From Actinomadura rayongensis (GTDB lineage Bacteria > Actinomycetota > Actinomycetes > Streptosporangiales > Streptosporangiaceae): a stretch of DNA of 64,000 nucleotides. Below are positions 16,165 to 24,215 of the stretch, one piece after another. The DNA is taken from NCBI RefSeq assembly GCF_009831215.1, contig NZ_WUTW01000001.1, positions 558,001 to 622,000 of the forward strand. The letters are read 5' to 3'. The notes below the pieces were generated by a model that was given only the letters and a program-made list of their open reading frames with translations, did not search any database and was not told where the DNA came from. Position 1 is the stretch's first letter. Each line of letters starts with the position of its first letter. Both the position numbers and the translations under genes were made by a program.

Positions 16165-16770
16165 ATGCGAGCGGTGCTGAGCGGATGGACGGCGGCGGCC
16201 CTGGTGTTCGCCCTGGGGTTCGGCGCGCTGCTCGTCCTCGGCCCGGCCGACACCGGCGACGACCTGGACCAGATCCTCCGCGTGCACGTGCCGTGGATCG
16301 CGGCGAACTTCCTCGCCGCCTGGGCGTCGGGCGCGTACCTGCGTCGCCAGGTCGGGGTCGCGGCGCGGATCCTGCTCGTCCTCGCGGTGCCCGCCGCCGC
16401 GACGGTCGCGGGCGTGGCGGCGGGCGTGCCGCGGACGTTCTCGGCGTTCGGCGTGGTGCTGCACGTCATCGAGGCGCTGTTCGGCGTCGCGGTGGGGCTC
16501 GCGATGGCGCGCGGGCTCGCGCGGGACGCGTCCGAGGACCTTCCGCCGGGCGAGCTGGAGAAGGGCTGGGAGGGTTTCTACGGGCAGACCGTCCCGCCCG
16601 AGCAGGCGCCCTGGCTGCAGACGCCCAACGCGCCGGATCCGCTGGCCGAGCCGCTGCGCGACGAGCCGGTCTGGCCTCGTCCGCCGGGCGCGCCGCTCCC
16701 GATGCCCGCGCCGCCCGCCGAGGACCCGCGGCCGAACGACGGTCCGCCGTCCGCCTTCGGCGCGTCGTAG
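16165..16770 (+). CDS. Four-helix membrane protein, Tad island paralogue 1
   Basis: 201 residues from ATG 16165. Four hydrophobic helices (about 6-25, 45-65, 70-88, 95-116) are followed by an 85-residue Pro-rich cytosolic tail. The stretch around 'VHVPW' and 'LLVLAVPAAATVAGVAAG' resembles 'VHVPW' and 'FGVPAVVAVVSVLAG' in the membrane protein at 21722, so the two are probably paralogues. Function unknown. The predicted leaderless promoter with site D ties it to the pilus regulon. Confidence 0.65.
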   Translation: MRAVLSGWTAAALVFALGFGALLVLGPADTGDDLDQILRVHVPWIAANFLAAWASGAYLRRQVGVAARILLVLAVPAAATVAGVAAGVPRTFSAFGVVLHVIEALFGVAVGLAMARGLARDASEDLPPGELEKGWEGFYGQTVPPEQAPWLQTPNAPDPLAEPLRDEPVWPRPPGAPLPMPAPPAEDPRPNDGPPSAFGAS

Positions 16771-16774
16771 CGGG

Positions 16775-17629
16775 TCAGCCGATCGAGGCCACCTGGTTGG
16801 CGGGCGGGGCTTGAATGGTCACCGGAGCGCCCCACCGGGTGTACGTCGTCGTCAGGGATCCGCGCCGGCCGAGTGAAACGGTGAACCGCAGCGGCAGACC
16901 CCGGTCGTCCACCCACAGCTTCCACGGCAGTTTTGCGACGCCCGCCCTGCCGAGCGCGGCGATCTCGTCGTCGCCGGGGACGGCGTTCGTCGCGGTCTCG
17001 CCGGTGAAACGGTGCGCCGTCCGGCCGTCGACCCGCTCGTCGGCGGGCTTGCCGGAGACCGATCCGGCGCGCACGATCGCGAGGCCGGTGTCGGCGGTGA
17101 TCTGACGGAAGGCGCGGTCGACGCCGTCCAGCAGGGTGCTCAGCATCCGGCGCAGGTCGGCGGCCTGCGCGCCGGCCCGCGGGTCGGGCGTCCCGCTCGG
17201 GGCGACGGCCGTCAGGTCCGAGCGCGCGAGCCGCGCCCACGGCCGGCCAGGCTCGACCTCCGCGTTCTGGTCGCGCACGTACGCCGCGCCGTCCAGCAGG
17301 ACCGCGTAGGTGGTGCCCTCGTCGGTGATCGTGAGCTGGGCGGCGGGCGCCGGGGTGTCGGTCCGCGCGTCGCCGCCCGCCGTCAGTCGGCTGCCGTCCT
17401 CGCCGACGGACACCAGCTCGACGTGGAAGGTGCGCGCGGCCCTGACCTGACGGCCGACGGTCGCGACGAGCCCGGCGGCGTCGCCCGGAAGCGGCACGTT
17501 CGCGACACTGACGCTCGCCGGTGCGGACGGCGTCGCCCGCGGAGAGGTTGAGGCCTCTTTCTTCCCGTCCGAGCATCCCGCGACGGTCACCAGCGCCACG
17601 GCGAGAAGCGTTGCTGCGCGGCGTTTCAT
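16775..17629 (-). CDS. LprG/LppX-like lipoprotein
   Basis: 284 residues from ATG 17629. Signal sequence with lipobox VAGC, then a Ser/Pro linker. The mature part (about 40-280) has alternating beta segments such as 'RTFHVELVSVGEDGSRLTAGGDARTD' and 'KLPWKLWVDDRGLPLRFTVSLG', the pattern of LolA/LprG-type lipid-binding folds common in actinobacterial lipoproteins. The assignment to that fold is by pattern only. It converges with the 16165 gene, and its predicted promoter uses site E and appears leaderless. Confidence 0.7.
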   Translation of the reverse strand: MKRRAATLLAVALVTVAGCSDGKKEASTSPRATPSAPASVSVANVPLPGDAAGLVATVGRQVRAARTFHVELVSVGEDGSRLTAGGDARTDTPAPAAQLTITDEGTTYAVLLDGAAYVRDQNAEVEPGRPWARLARSDLTAVAPSGTPDPRAGAQAADLRRMLSTLLDGVDRAFRQITADTGLAIVRAGSVSGKPADERVDGRTAHRFTGETATNAVPGDDEIAALGRAGVAKLPWKLWVDDRGLPLRFTVSLGRRGSLTTTYTRWGAPVTIQAPPANQVASIG

Positions 17630-17637
17630 GACCGTCC

Positions 17638-17681
17638 ACACTAACCCGGGAACGGGCCCAGACGATGAGGTCCCCGGGCCC
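17638..17681 (-). promoter_or_regulatory. Leaderless promoter with inverted repeat (site E)
   Basis: Read on the minus strand: GGGCCC-GG-GGACCT (17681-17668), 24 bp, then TAGTGT (17643-17638), with the expected start 2 bases before ATG 17629. The palindrome could also serve the divergent toxin gene at 17749, where only a distant TTACGG is seen. Confidence 0.45.
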
Positions 17682-17748
17682 TGTTTCCGGCGGCGTCTCC
17701 GTGGTTCTCTCGACTCCTTACGGGCTGACGTGACACGGGGGAAGATCT

Positions 17749-19254
17749 GTGCGTCGCTTCGGAGGGAAAGGGGACCGGGGCGCGTCCGCGTTGGAGTACG
17801 CGGCGGCGCTCGTGCTGGTCGGCGCCCTTGTCGCGGCGGTGACGATCATCGCGATTCCGGACCGGGCGCAGACGGCGACGCGCGCCGCGCTGTGCCAGAT
17901 CTTCACGGGAAAGAACTGCGACGGCGACAAACCCCCGCCCTCGGCCGGACCGCCGAGCCCGGGCGGCTCGCCCGGCACCGACCCGAACACGAACGCCGTC
18001 CCCGGATCCCCGGAGCAGACGGCCTACAACAACGCCAAGCAACGCGCCGACCTGGCGAACAAGAACAACGACGACCTCGGCGCGAAGGTCAAAGAGGTCG
18101 GCGACGAACTGCTGAAGTTCCTCAGCGAACTGGTCGGCATCGACGACGCGCTCAAGTGCATTCACGGCGACATCAAGGCGTGCCTGTGGACGCTGGTGGG
18201 CGTGGTGCCGTGGGGCAAGGCGTTCAAGATCCTCAAAAAGATCCCGGCGGCCGTCAAACTCGGCAAGCGCCTGAAAGAACTCTGGAACGCGGTCGCCGCC
18301 GCCCGCAAGGAGAAGGCCGCCGCCGACGCGGCCCTGAAAGAAGCCGAACGCGCCCTGGCCAAGAAGAAGGCGGCCCAGGAAGCCGCAAAAAAGGCGGCCG
18401 AAGCCTGCCTCCGGAAACCGAACAGCTTCACGGCGGGCACGGGCGTCCTGATGGCGGACGGCCGCCGCAAGCCGATCGAGGACGTCCGCGTCGGCGACCG
18501 GGTCCTGGCCGCCGACGTGCGGACGGGCGCGACCGAACCGCGAGCCGTCACCGCCCTGATCCGGCATCGCGGCCCCGAACGACTCGTCTCCCTGACGGTG
18601 GACGAGAACGGCCTGCCCGGCGGCCGGACGGCCACGCTCACCGTGACCGCGCGTCATCCGTTCTGGGTGAGTCACCCGTACTGGTCGCCGGAAAAGGGAA
18701 CCTGGACCGATGCCGGAGGCCTCGCGGCCGGTGATCTTCTCACGACGGTCCGCGGCCCGAGCCCCCGTGTCCTGTCGGTGCGCACGTCCCGCCGCGCCGT
18801 CGCCGCCTACAACTTCACGGTCGAGGGCCTCCACACCTACCATGTAATGGCGGGAAGTACTCCGGTCCTGGTGCACAACTGCACCGTGGACGTGCCGGGT
18901 CCGGGGTTCCTGACCATTACCGCCGCGAATCCATCGCCTTCGGAGATCAAAGCGGCGGCCTTCATGGCGGGCCTCGGGAAGCGGGTGGAACTCAGAGACC
19001 CGGTGGGAACGCGGGCCGGGGGCCTCACGAGCGATCTGCTCGTCGACGGTGTGCCGTGGGACGTTTACACGCCGACGACCGGAAACGTGAACAGGATCAT
19101 CAGCGCCGTGGCCTCCAAGGGGAGCCAAGTTCAGGGAGGAGGCGTCATCATCGACCTGTCCCGTACGAGCGTGACGCCGGAACAGTTGGCGAACATCGAG
19201 GCCAGGATCGCCGGGACCGGCGCCCGGATCGGATCGATCAAGGTGATCCCCTGA
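17749..19254 (+). CDS. Flp-pilin-headed polymorphic toxin: Hint protease plus CdiA-type tRNase
   Basis: 501 residues from GTG 17749 (GGGGGAAG upstream). Residues 1-57 are a full pilin-like module: 'GDRGASALEYAAAL', a hydrophobic helix, then 'ALCQIFTGKNC'. Next are a Pro linker (58-90), a helical pre-toxin region (90-220) with a Lys/Ala coiled segment, and a Hint domain (about 224-378). The Hint domain shows 'NSFTAGTGVLMADG', 'TARHPFWV' and the C-terminal splice motif 'VLVHN' before Cys378. Residues 378-501 match the CdiA C-terminal tRNase family by 'TSDLLVDGVPWDVYTPTT' and 'GVIIDLSRTSV'. Hint domains release such toxins by self-cleavage. The N-terminus suggests delivery through or on the Tad pilus (inference). 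The immunity gene overlaps the stop. Confidence 0.88.
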   Translation: MRRFGGKGDRGASALEYAAALVLVGALVAAVTIIAIPDRAQTATRAALCQIFTGKNCDGDKPPPSAGPPSPGGSPGTDPNTNAVPGSPEQTAYNNAKQRADLANKNNDDLGAKVKEVGDELLKFLSELVGIDDALKCIHGDIKACLWTLVGVVPWGKAFKILKKIPAAVKLGKRLKELWNAVAAARKEKAAADAALKEAERALAKKKAAQEAAKKAAEACLRKPNSFTAGTGVLMADGRRKPIEDVRVGDRVLAADVRTGATEPRAVTALIRHRGPERLVSLTVDENGLPGGRTATLTVTARHPFWVSHPYWSPEKGTWTDAGGLAAGDLLTTVRGPSPRVLSVRTSRRAVAAYNFTVEGLHTYHVMAGSTPVLVHNCTVDVPGPGFLTITAANPSPSEIKAAAFMAGLGKRVELRDPVGTRAGGLTSDLLVDGVPWDVYTPTTGNVNRIISAVASKGSQVQGGGVIIDLSRTSVTPEQLANIEARIAGTGARIGSIKVIP

Positions 19255-19496
19255 TGGCGGCCATTCGCTGTAGATGCGGGTGGAAGATCACGGTCAGCGG
19301 TGAAATACCGAATCCGCTGGAATGGAAGATTATTTCGGACGTGCAGTTCGATGGGTTCGCCGGAGTGGTCGACGCCGAGGAAATTTACCTGGCCGCCAGA
19401 TCGCAGTTCAAGTGTCCGGTCTGCGGTCGTCTCTGGGTTTTCTGGGACGGATTCGACCAGGATCCCAGTTGTTATGCCCCCGAGGGCGACGACTGA
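19254..19496 (+). CDS. Putative immunity protein for the tRNase toxin
   Basis: 80 residues from ATG 19254, overlapping the toxin stop (TGATG), the usual arrangement of toxin and immunity genes. It is small, acidic (ending 'CYAPEGDD') and has two Cys pairs (CRC near residue 6 and CPVC near 58) that could form a zinc ribbon. No signal peptide is seen, so it would act in the cytosol, as needed to block a tRNase. Base composition is distinctly lower in GC than the flanks, as is typical of immunity genes. Family not recognised; function inferred from position. Confidence 0.7.
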   Translation: MAAIRCRCGWKITVSGEIPNPLEWKIISDVQFDGFAGVVDAEEIYLAARSQFKCPVCGRLWVFWDGFDQDPSCYAPEGDD

Positions 19497-19664
19497 CGGG
19501 CGCACTTTCCTCATCGAAGGTCGATCCACAATGCCTGCCAGGTGCGGTCCCGCCGCGAGCGCGAAGTCCCTTCCGGGGCGGGGGGTCGTGGCGAATGGAC
19601 GGTCGGCTACCGGATAGCGACCTGGTGGCCGGGCCGCGGGGCTGACCTCGTTGGGTCTGGGGTT

Positions 19665-19707
19665 GGGTCTCAGGGCCCTCGTGGGAGTGGATCGGGCGTC
19701 CTACGGT
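19665..19707 (+). promoter_or_regulatory. Promoter with inverted repeat (site F)
   Basis: GGGTCT-CA-GGGCCC at 19665-19678, exactly 23 bp, then TACGGT at 19702-19707. The expected start is near 19714, giving a 34-base leader with GAGGAG before ATG 19748. An extra GGGTCT half site lies 12 bases upstream of the repeat. Confidence 0.5.
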
Positions 19708-19747
19708 CGAGCGCACGACGGATGCTCGGCGCTGAGGAGCGATCGCG

Positions 19748-21211
19748 ATGGGGCCGAAGCGGCGGGGGCGGTCCGACCTCGGCGCGAGCGCGCTGGAGTG
19801 GGCCACGCTCCTGATGATCTGCGCGACCGTGTTCGGGGTGCTGCTCACGCTCGCGATCCCCGACGAGATCAGCCGCGTCCTCCCGCCCGCGCTGTGCCGG
19901 ATCTTCGGCGGGAGCTGCGAGACGCCGCCGAAGGTCACGGACACCGACTTCAAGCCGAAGGTGTGCGAGAAGTCGTCGTCGGAGCAGAAGTACGGCGGCA
20001 CGGTCAAGATCGCGATCGTGAAGATCGGCAAGGAGTGGTCGTTCCTGCGCCAGGAGATGGCGGACGGGTCGGTGCGCCTCACCGTCGTCCCGAACGGCGA
20101 CACCGTCGGCCTGGAGGTCGGCGCGGGCGGCAAGCTCAACCTGGGGAAGAACCTCAAGCTCGGCGCGGACATCACCGTCGGCGGCAGCATCAAGGTCGGC
20201 GTCGGCGACACCTACATCTTCAAGGACGACGAGGAGGCCGACAAGTTCCAGGGCGACGTCAAGGAACTGGCCACCCGCGACACCGCCAAGAGCGTTGTGA
20301 AGAACGTCGTTCCGGGCATGAACAACCCGCTCACGGGCTGGGTGGTGGACAAGGTGGACGATCTCACCGGCCGTCCCGACATCAAGGACCCCGAGATCAC
20401 CACGACGACGGTCAGCTACAAGGAGTCCGTCGAGGGCTCGCTGGGCCTGTACCTCCCGCAGATCGGCCCGAAGGGCGACGGCTCCGACGACTGGAACTTC
20501 AATATCAACACAGGTGTGAAGGGCAAGGTCGAGTACGGCGCGGACGTGGCCGTGACACAGGACGACACCGACCCGAAGGACCCCAAGACGTCCTACTTCA
20601 TCAGCACGTCCGGCACGCTCACCGGGTCGGGCGAAGTGCTGGGCGCGGGCGGCGAGGGCGAGCTGAAATGGACGGGCGGCGAACGGCTGGTGTTCGACAA
20701 GGACGGCAAGCTGGTCGCCGTGACGTTCCAGACGACGTTCGAGAAGGGCGGCAAGGCCAACGGGAAGATCGGCGGGAACTACCAGGACGCCAAGGGCAGT
20801 GGGAAGGGCAAGGGCGGTGACAAGACCGTCGAGACCGTCACCCAGACCGTCCCGCTGGACAACGACGCCGACCGTGCCGCGATGGCGCGGTGGTTGCAGC
20901 AGAACCCGTACCACATGCCACTCAGCCTCCTCAGCTACATGGGCGGTGACGACAACGTGATCCGCAGGGACCCCGGGCCGAACGCGAACGTCTTCGACCG
21001 GCTGCTCTACCAGAAGGGGACGGTCCTGAAGCAGACCAGCGCGAACAGCAGCGACGGCTTCGAGGTCGGCGCGGAGGCCAAGCTCGGGCTGGTCCTCGGC
21101 GTCGAGTACGCGCAGTCGAGCGCGACGAACACGACGACCGACGCGCAGTACCTCGGCGCCCCCCGCAACGGCGAACGCGGTTTCGTCCCCTACACCAGCT
21201 GCGTGGGCTGA
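19748..21211 (+). CDS. Flp-pilin-headed beta-repeat protein
   Basis: 487 residues from ATG 19748 (GAGGAG upstream). Residues 1-57 repeat the pilin-like module of the toxin: 'DLGASALEWATLL', hydrophobic helix, 'IPDEISR...ALCRIFGGSC'. The rest is beta-rich, with alternating Gly/hydrophobic stretches ('GLEVGAGGKLNLGKNLKLGADITVGG' in part, 'NTGVKGKVEYGADVAV', 'SGTLTGSGEVLGAGGEGEL', 'GAEAKLGLVLGVEYA') and a helical interruption around 370-420. There is no Hint motif and no recognisable toxin. It could be a surface adhesin or pilus-borne structural protein; the pilin-like head is the strongest clue. A lipoprotein gene follows one base later. Confidence 0.75.
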   Translation: MGPKRRGRSDLGASALEWATLLMICATVFGVLLTLAIPDEISRVLPPALCRIFGGSCETPPKVTDTDFKPKVCEKSSSEQKYGGTVKIAIVKIGKEWSFLRQEMADGSVRLTVVPNGDTVGLEVGAGGKLNLGKNLKLGADITVGGSIKVGVGDTYIFKDDEEADKFQGDVKELATRDTAKSVVKNVVPGMNNPLTGWVVDKVDDLTGRPDIKDPEITTTTVSYKESVEGSLGLYLPQIGPKGDGSDDWNFNINTGVKGKVEYGADVAVTQDDTDPKDPKTSYFISTSGTLTGSGEVLGAGGEGELKWTGGERLVFDKDGKLVAVTFQTTFEKGGKANGKIGGNYQDAKGSGKGKGGDKTVETVTQTVPLDNDADRAAMARWLQQNPYHMPLSLLSYMGGDDNVIRRDPGPNANVFDRLLYQKGTVLKQTSANSSDGFEVGAEAKLGLVLGVEYAQSSATNTTTDAQYLGAPRNGERGFVPYTSCVG

Positions 21212-21212
21212 G

Positions 21213-21722
21213 ATGCGGGCCGGACGGATCGCCGCGCTCCTGGCCGTGGCGTGCGCGGCGGCGGGCTGCGGCGGCGAAGATGACGGGTTGGTGGACGCGC
21301 AGACCGCGCACGTGAGGTTCGGCTACCCGAAGGGCTGGCAGCGACAGGCGAAGGGCGGCGCGTTCACGGTCGCGCGGATCGAGGGCGGACGTCCCGTCGC
21401 GCAGCTCACCGTGCTCGAACGTCCCGTCCGGGCGACGACGGCGACGCTCGCCGTCGCGGCGCTGCAGGCGGGCCGCCTCATCGGGCACGACTACAAGCGC
21501 GGCGCGGTGCGTCCGGTGCGGATCGAGAACGCCGACAGCGGCAGCCGCCTGTCGTACTCCTACGTCTCCGACGACGAGCCGCGCCACCCGACCGAGGGCA
21601 CGGACGTCGTCGCGGTGCGCGACCGGAACGTCTACGTCGTGCGCGTCACCGCCGTCCCGGGGAAGGTGTCCGCCGCCGACGTCGAGGCGATCGTGAAGTC
21701 CGTCGCGCTGAAGGGGGACTGA
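21213..21722 (+). CDS. Secreted lipoprotein, PsbP/Mog1-like
   Basis: 169 residues. The signal has lipobox AAGC (Cys19). The mature part starts 'AHVRFGYPKGWQRQ' and continues with beta strands and a final helix 'SAADVEAIVKSVAL', the usual outline of PsbP/LpqN-like lipoproteins. It resembles the lipoprotein at 1018 in motif layout. It lies 1 base after the beta-repeat gene, and its stop overlaps the next start (TGATG), so the three genes form an operon. A partner or protective role for the beta-repeat protein is possible but unproven. Confidence 0.7.
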   Translation: MRAGRIAALLAVACAAAGCGGEDDGLVDAQTAHVRFGYPKGWQRQAKGGAFTVARIEGGRPVAQLTVLERPVRATTATLAVAALQAGRLIGHDYKRGAVRPVRIENADSGSRLSYSYVSDDEPRHPTEGTDVVAVRDRNVYVVRVTAVPGKVSAADVEAIVKSVALKGD

Positions 21723-22117
21723 TGCGGCTCCTGCTGGCGCTCGCCGCCGCGGCGGGCGTGGTGGTCGCCGGGCTCGTCCTGGACGCCGTCCTGGTCCTGC
21801 TCGCCGGCGCGCGCGTCACGCAGTGGCCGTCGTCGGTCGCGACCGTCGCGCTCGTCCACGTCCCGTGGGCGGTGACGCTCGGTCTCGCGGTCGTCGTGGC
21901 GAGCGCCGTCCATCGCGGGACGGGCCCGGCGCACGCGCTGGCGGTGTTCGGCGTCCCGGCCGTCGTGGCGGTCGTGAGCGTCCTCGCGGGCGCGGGGTCG
22001 GACGCGCTCGCGGGCGGGCTCGTCGCGGCGGCCGAGGCCGTCGCCGCCGCCGCGCTCGGCGCGCTGGCCGCGCGGCGGCGCCGCCCGTCCGACACCGGCT
22101 ACTTCCCGGCCCGCTGA
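21722..22117 (+). CDS. Small membrane protein, Tad island paralogue 2
   Basis: 131 residues from ATG 21722, overlapping the lipoprotein stop. Four hydrophobic helices and a short Arg-rich C-terminus. 'LVHVPW' followed by small-residue helices matches the protein at 16165. Function unknown. Confidence 0.6.
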   Translation: MRLLLALAAAAGVVVAGLVLDAVLVLLAGARVTQWPSSVATVALVHVPWAVTLGLAVVVASAVHRGTGPAHALAVFGVPAVVAVVSVLAGAGSDALAGGLVAAAEAVAAAALGALAARRRRPSDTGYFPAR

Positions 22118-22121
22118 GCGG

Positions 22122-22727
22122 TCAGTCGGCGAGGCGGGCGAGGATGTGCAGGACTTCTTCGCGGACCTCCTCGGCCGCGGCGGCGTTCTCGGCGAGCGCG
22201 ATCTCCCGGCCCGCCTCGCCGATCACGGTCGTCAGGACGAGGCTGAGCACCTGGGGCGCGCGGCCGTCGCCGTGGCCGGCGAGCAGTTTGGTGTTCTGCC
22301 CGACCCAGTGCTGCGCGCGTTTGCGGCGCAGCAGCGCGAACCCCGACGGGCCCTCGCCGCCCTGGAACAGCCGCGCCGCGTCGCGCCGCTCCCAGCACGC
22401 GCCGAGGTAGGCGCGGGCGCCCGCGAGGAACAGCGCGATCGGGTCGTCGGCGCCGTCGGTCCGGGCCGCCGCGACGGCGTGCGCCGCCGCGTCCTCCTGC
22501 TCGCGCCACAGGTCCTCGGCGAGCGCGAGGTACAGGCCCGCCTTGCCGCCGTAGTGGTGGTAGAGGCTGCCGACGCTCACGCCGGACCGCTCGACGATCT
22601 CCGCGATGCCCGCGTCGGCGTACCCGCGGTCGGCGAAGACGTGCAGGGCCGCGTCGAGCAGCGCCCGCCGGGTCGCGTCGGCGCGGGACCACCGGCGCCC
22701 GGTCGCCTTGTCGCTGGACGTCGCCAT
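22122..22727 (-). CDS. TetR-family transcriptional regulator
   Basis: 201 residues from ATG 22727; ATG 22736 is also in frame. N-terminal HTH (about 15-60): 'RRALLDAALHVFADRGYADAGIAEIVERSGVSVGSLYHHYGGKAGLYLAL', quoted here only to mark its extent by the core 'ADRGYADAGIAEI'. The C-terminal ligand domain contains 'FLAGARAYLGACWERRDAARLFQGG', a form common in regulators of this family. It converges with the small membrane protein gene and lies 29 bases beyond the stop of the lipoprotein gene at 22757. Target unknown. Confidence 0.9.
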   Translation of the reverse strand: MATSSDKATGRRWSRADATRRALLDAALHVFADRGYADAGIAEIVERSGVSVGSLYHHYGGKAGLYLALAEDLWREQEDAAAHAVAAARTDGADDPIALFLAGARAYLGACWERRDAARLFQGGEGPSGFALLRRKRAQHWVGQNTKLLAGHGDGRAPQVLSLVLTTVIGEAGREIALAENAAAAEEVREEVLHILARLAD

Positions 22728-22756
22728 GCCCCCCATCGTGCCGTGCGGCGGACCGG

Positions 22757-23266
22757 TCAGTGCGCGAACGCGGGCGGCAGGCAGCCCGTCTCCGGATAGA
22801 GCCCGTTCGCGTCGGCCCACACGCGTGACGCGGCGACGGCGCCGGTCACGCACCCGGTCGTCCCGATCCGGACGCCGTACTCCGCGCCCGGCGGCGGCGT
22901 CGGCGCGGACCGCCGCTGCGCCGGTCCGACCGTCACGGCGGCGGCCGGGAAGAGGCCGAGCAGCGCGGCGCGGACGTCGTCCGGCGCGATCCGCCCGTCC
23001 CGCCGCAGCCGGTCCAGGACGGGCCGCACCCGCGCGACGGCCCGCCGCGCCGCCCGCGCGTCCGCGTCGGACATCGCCCGCGCCCGGCGCGGCGCGCCGT
23101 TCTCGCCCTCGTGCGGGGCGCCGTCCACGACGCCCGGCTCGACGTACGGGCTCGCACCGCCCGGCGGCGACGACGACGGTGGCGGCGGCGCCCCGGCGTG
23201 CTGCGTCCCGCACCCGGCCAGCGCCAGGACCAGCACCAGCACCAGTACCCGGACGGCCCGGCGCAT
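22757..23266 (-). CDS. Small lipoprotein
   Basis: 169 residues from ATG 23266, which overlaps the stop of the transglycosylase gene (TGATG). Strong signal with lipobox LAGC, Pro/Ser-rich linker, a helical stretch 'ADARAARRAVARVRPVLDRLRRDGRIAPDDV', then a segment with two Cys ('TGCVTG', 'TGCLPP') that may form a disulfide. Family not recognised. Translational coupling to the upstream gene suggests a cofactor or localisation partner of the transglycosylase. Confidence 0.7.
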   Translation of the reverse strand: MRRAVRVLVLVLVLALAGCGTQHAGAPPPPSSSPPGGASPYVEPGVVDGAPHEGENGAPRRARAMSDADARAARRAVARVRPVLDRLRRDGRIAPDDVRAALLGLFPAAAVTVGPAQRRSAPTPPPGAEYGVRIGTTGCVTGAVAASRVWADANGLYPETGCLPPAFAH

Positions 23267-24117
23267 CAGTACCAGTGGTGCGACGACCACCACGCCCACG
23301 CCCCGCACGGGTCGTGGTAGCGCGCCTTGATGTAGCCGAGGCCCCACGCGATCTGCGTGGGCGAGCTGGTCCGCCAGTCCGGCCCGGCGCTCGCCAGCTT
23401 CGACCCCGGCAGCGCCTGCGGGATCCCGTACGCGCCGCTGCCCGGGTTCATCGCGCGCTCGTTCCAGCCGCTCTCGTGGTTCCACAGCGTCAGCAGCGAC
23501 GGCCAGCACCGTCCCCAGCCGCGCGCGGCGTTCATCTTCTGCCCGAACGCCTTGTTCTGCGCCGCCGACGGGTTCATCCGCGCGAGCCGTTTGCGCTCCT
23601 CCTCGCGCTTGCGGATCGCCTCCAGCTTCGCGCGCGCCGCCGCGTCCCGCTTGGCCTTGGCCCGCAGCCGCGCCAGCTCGGCCTGCTGCTCCTTGTAGGC
23701 GCGCTCCTTGGCGTTCGCGACGATGTTCGCCGCGAGCGGGTCCATGTCGGACGCCTTCCAGCGGTCCAGCATCTCGTTCGCCGACAGCCCGCGCACGCTC
23801 GCGGGCGGCTGCGCCCGGTGGCCGGTGAACGTGCTCGGATCGAACACGAGCGTGACGGTCGCGACGAGGGCGAGGCAGCCGCCCGCGATCGTCGCGTTGT
23901 GCGTCAGGATCCGGACGGCCAGCGGCCGGCGCGGCTCCCCGTCGTAGCCGTCGTAGGGTCCGGACGGCGGTTCGCCGTCGTGCGGTCCGGGCGGCGGGGG
24001 CGCGTCCGCCGGCTCGTGGGGCGCGGGTCCCCGGGGCGGCCGGTCCGTCCCGCGCCGCCGGGTCCCGCCGCGAACGCGCGAGGACGACCGGCCGCGCGTG
24101 CCGTGGCTCTGTGGCAT
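23266..24117 (-). CDS. Membrane-anchored lytic transglycosylase (SLT domain)
   Basis: 283 residues from ATG 24117 (MPQSHG...). A basic, Pro-rich cytosolic head (1-65) is followed by one membrane helix ('GGCLALVATVTLVF'), a coiled-coil stalk rich in Lys, Glu and Ala (about 115-190), and a C-terminal SLT-like domain. The catalytic Glu is in 'NHESGW', followed by 'GSGAYGIPQALPGSKL' and 'QIAWGLGYIKARYHDPCGAW'. Enzymes of this type cut the glycan strand of peptidoglycan. Close to the Tad island it might help pilus emergence; divergent from the mce operon. Confidence 0.88.
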   Translation of the reverse strand: MPQSHGTRGRSSSRVRGGTRRRGTDRPPRGPAPHEPADAPPPPGPHDGEPPSGPYDGYDGEPRRPLAVRILTHNATIAGGCLALVATVTLVFDPSTFTGHRAQPPASVRGLSANEMLDRWKASDMDPLAANIVANAKERAYKEQQAELARLRAKAKRDAAARAKLEAIRKREEERKRLARMNPSAAQNKAFGQKMNAARGWGRCWPSLLTLWNHESGWNERAMNPGSGAYGIPQALPGSKLASAGPDWRTSSPTQIAWGLGYIKARYHDPCGAWAWWSSHHWY

Positions 24118-24215
24118 GGAAGCAAGAGTGCCGTATCCCGCGCCGATCGGGTACTCCGAACCCGGCGCGGACGTCAAAGATAGGTGTCCGGCAGGTCGGC
24201 CGTGGCACCGGAAAA

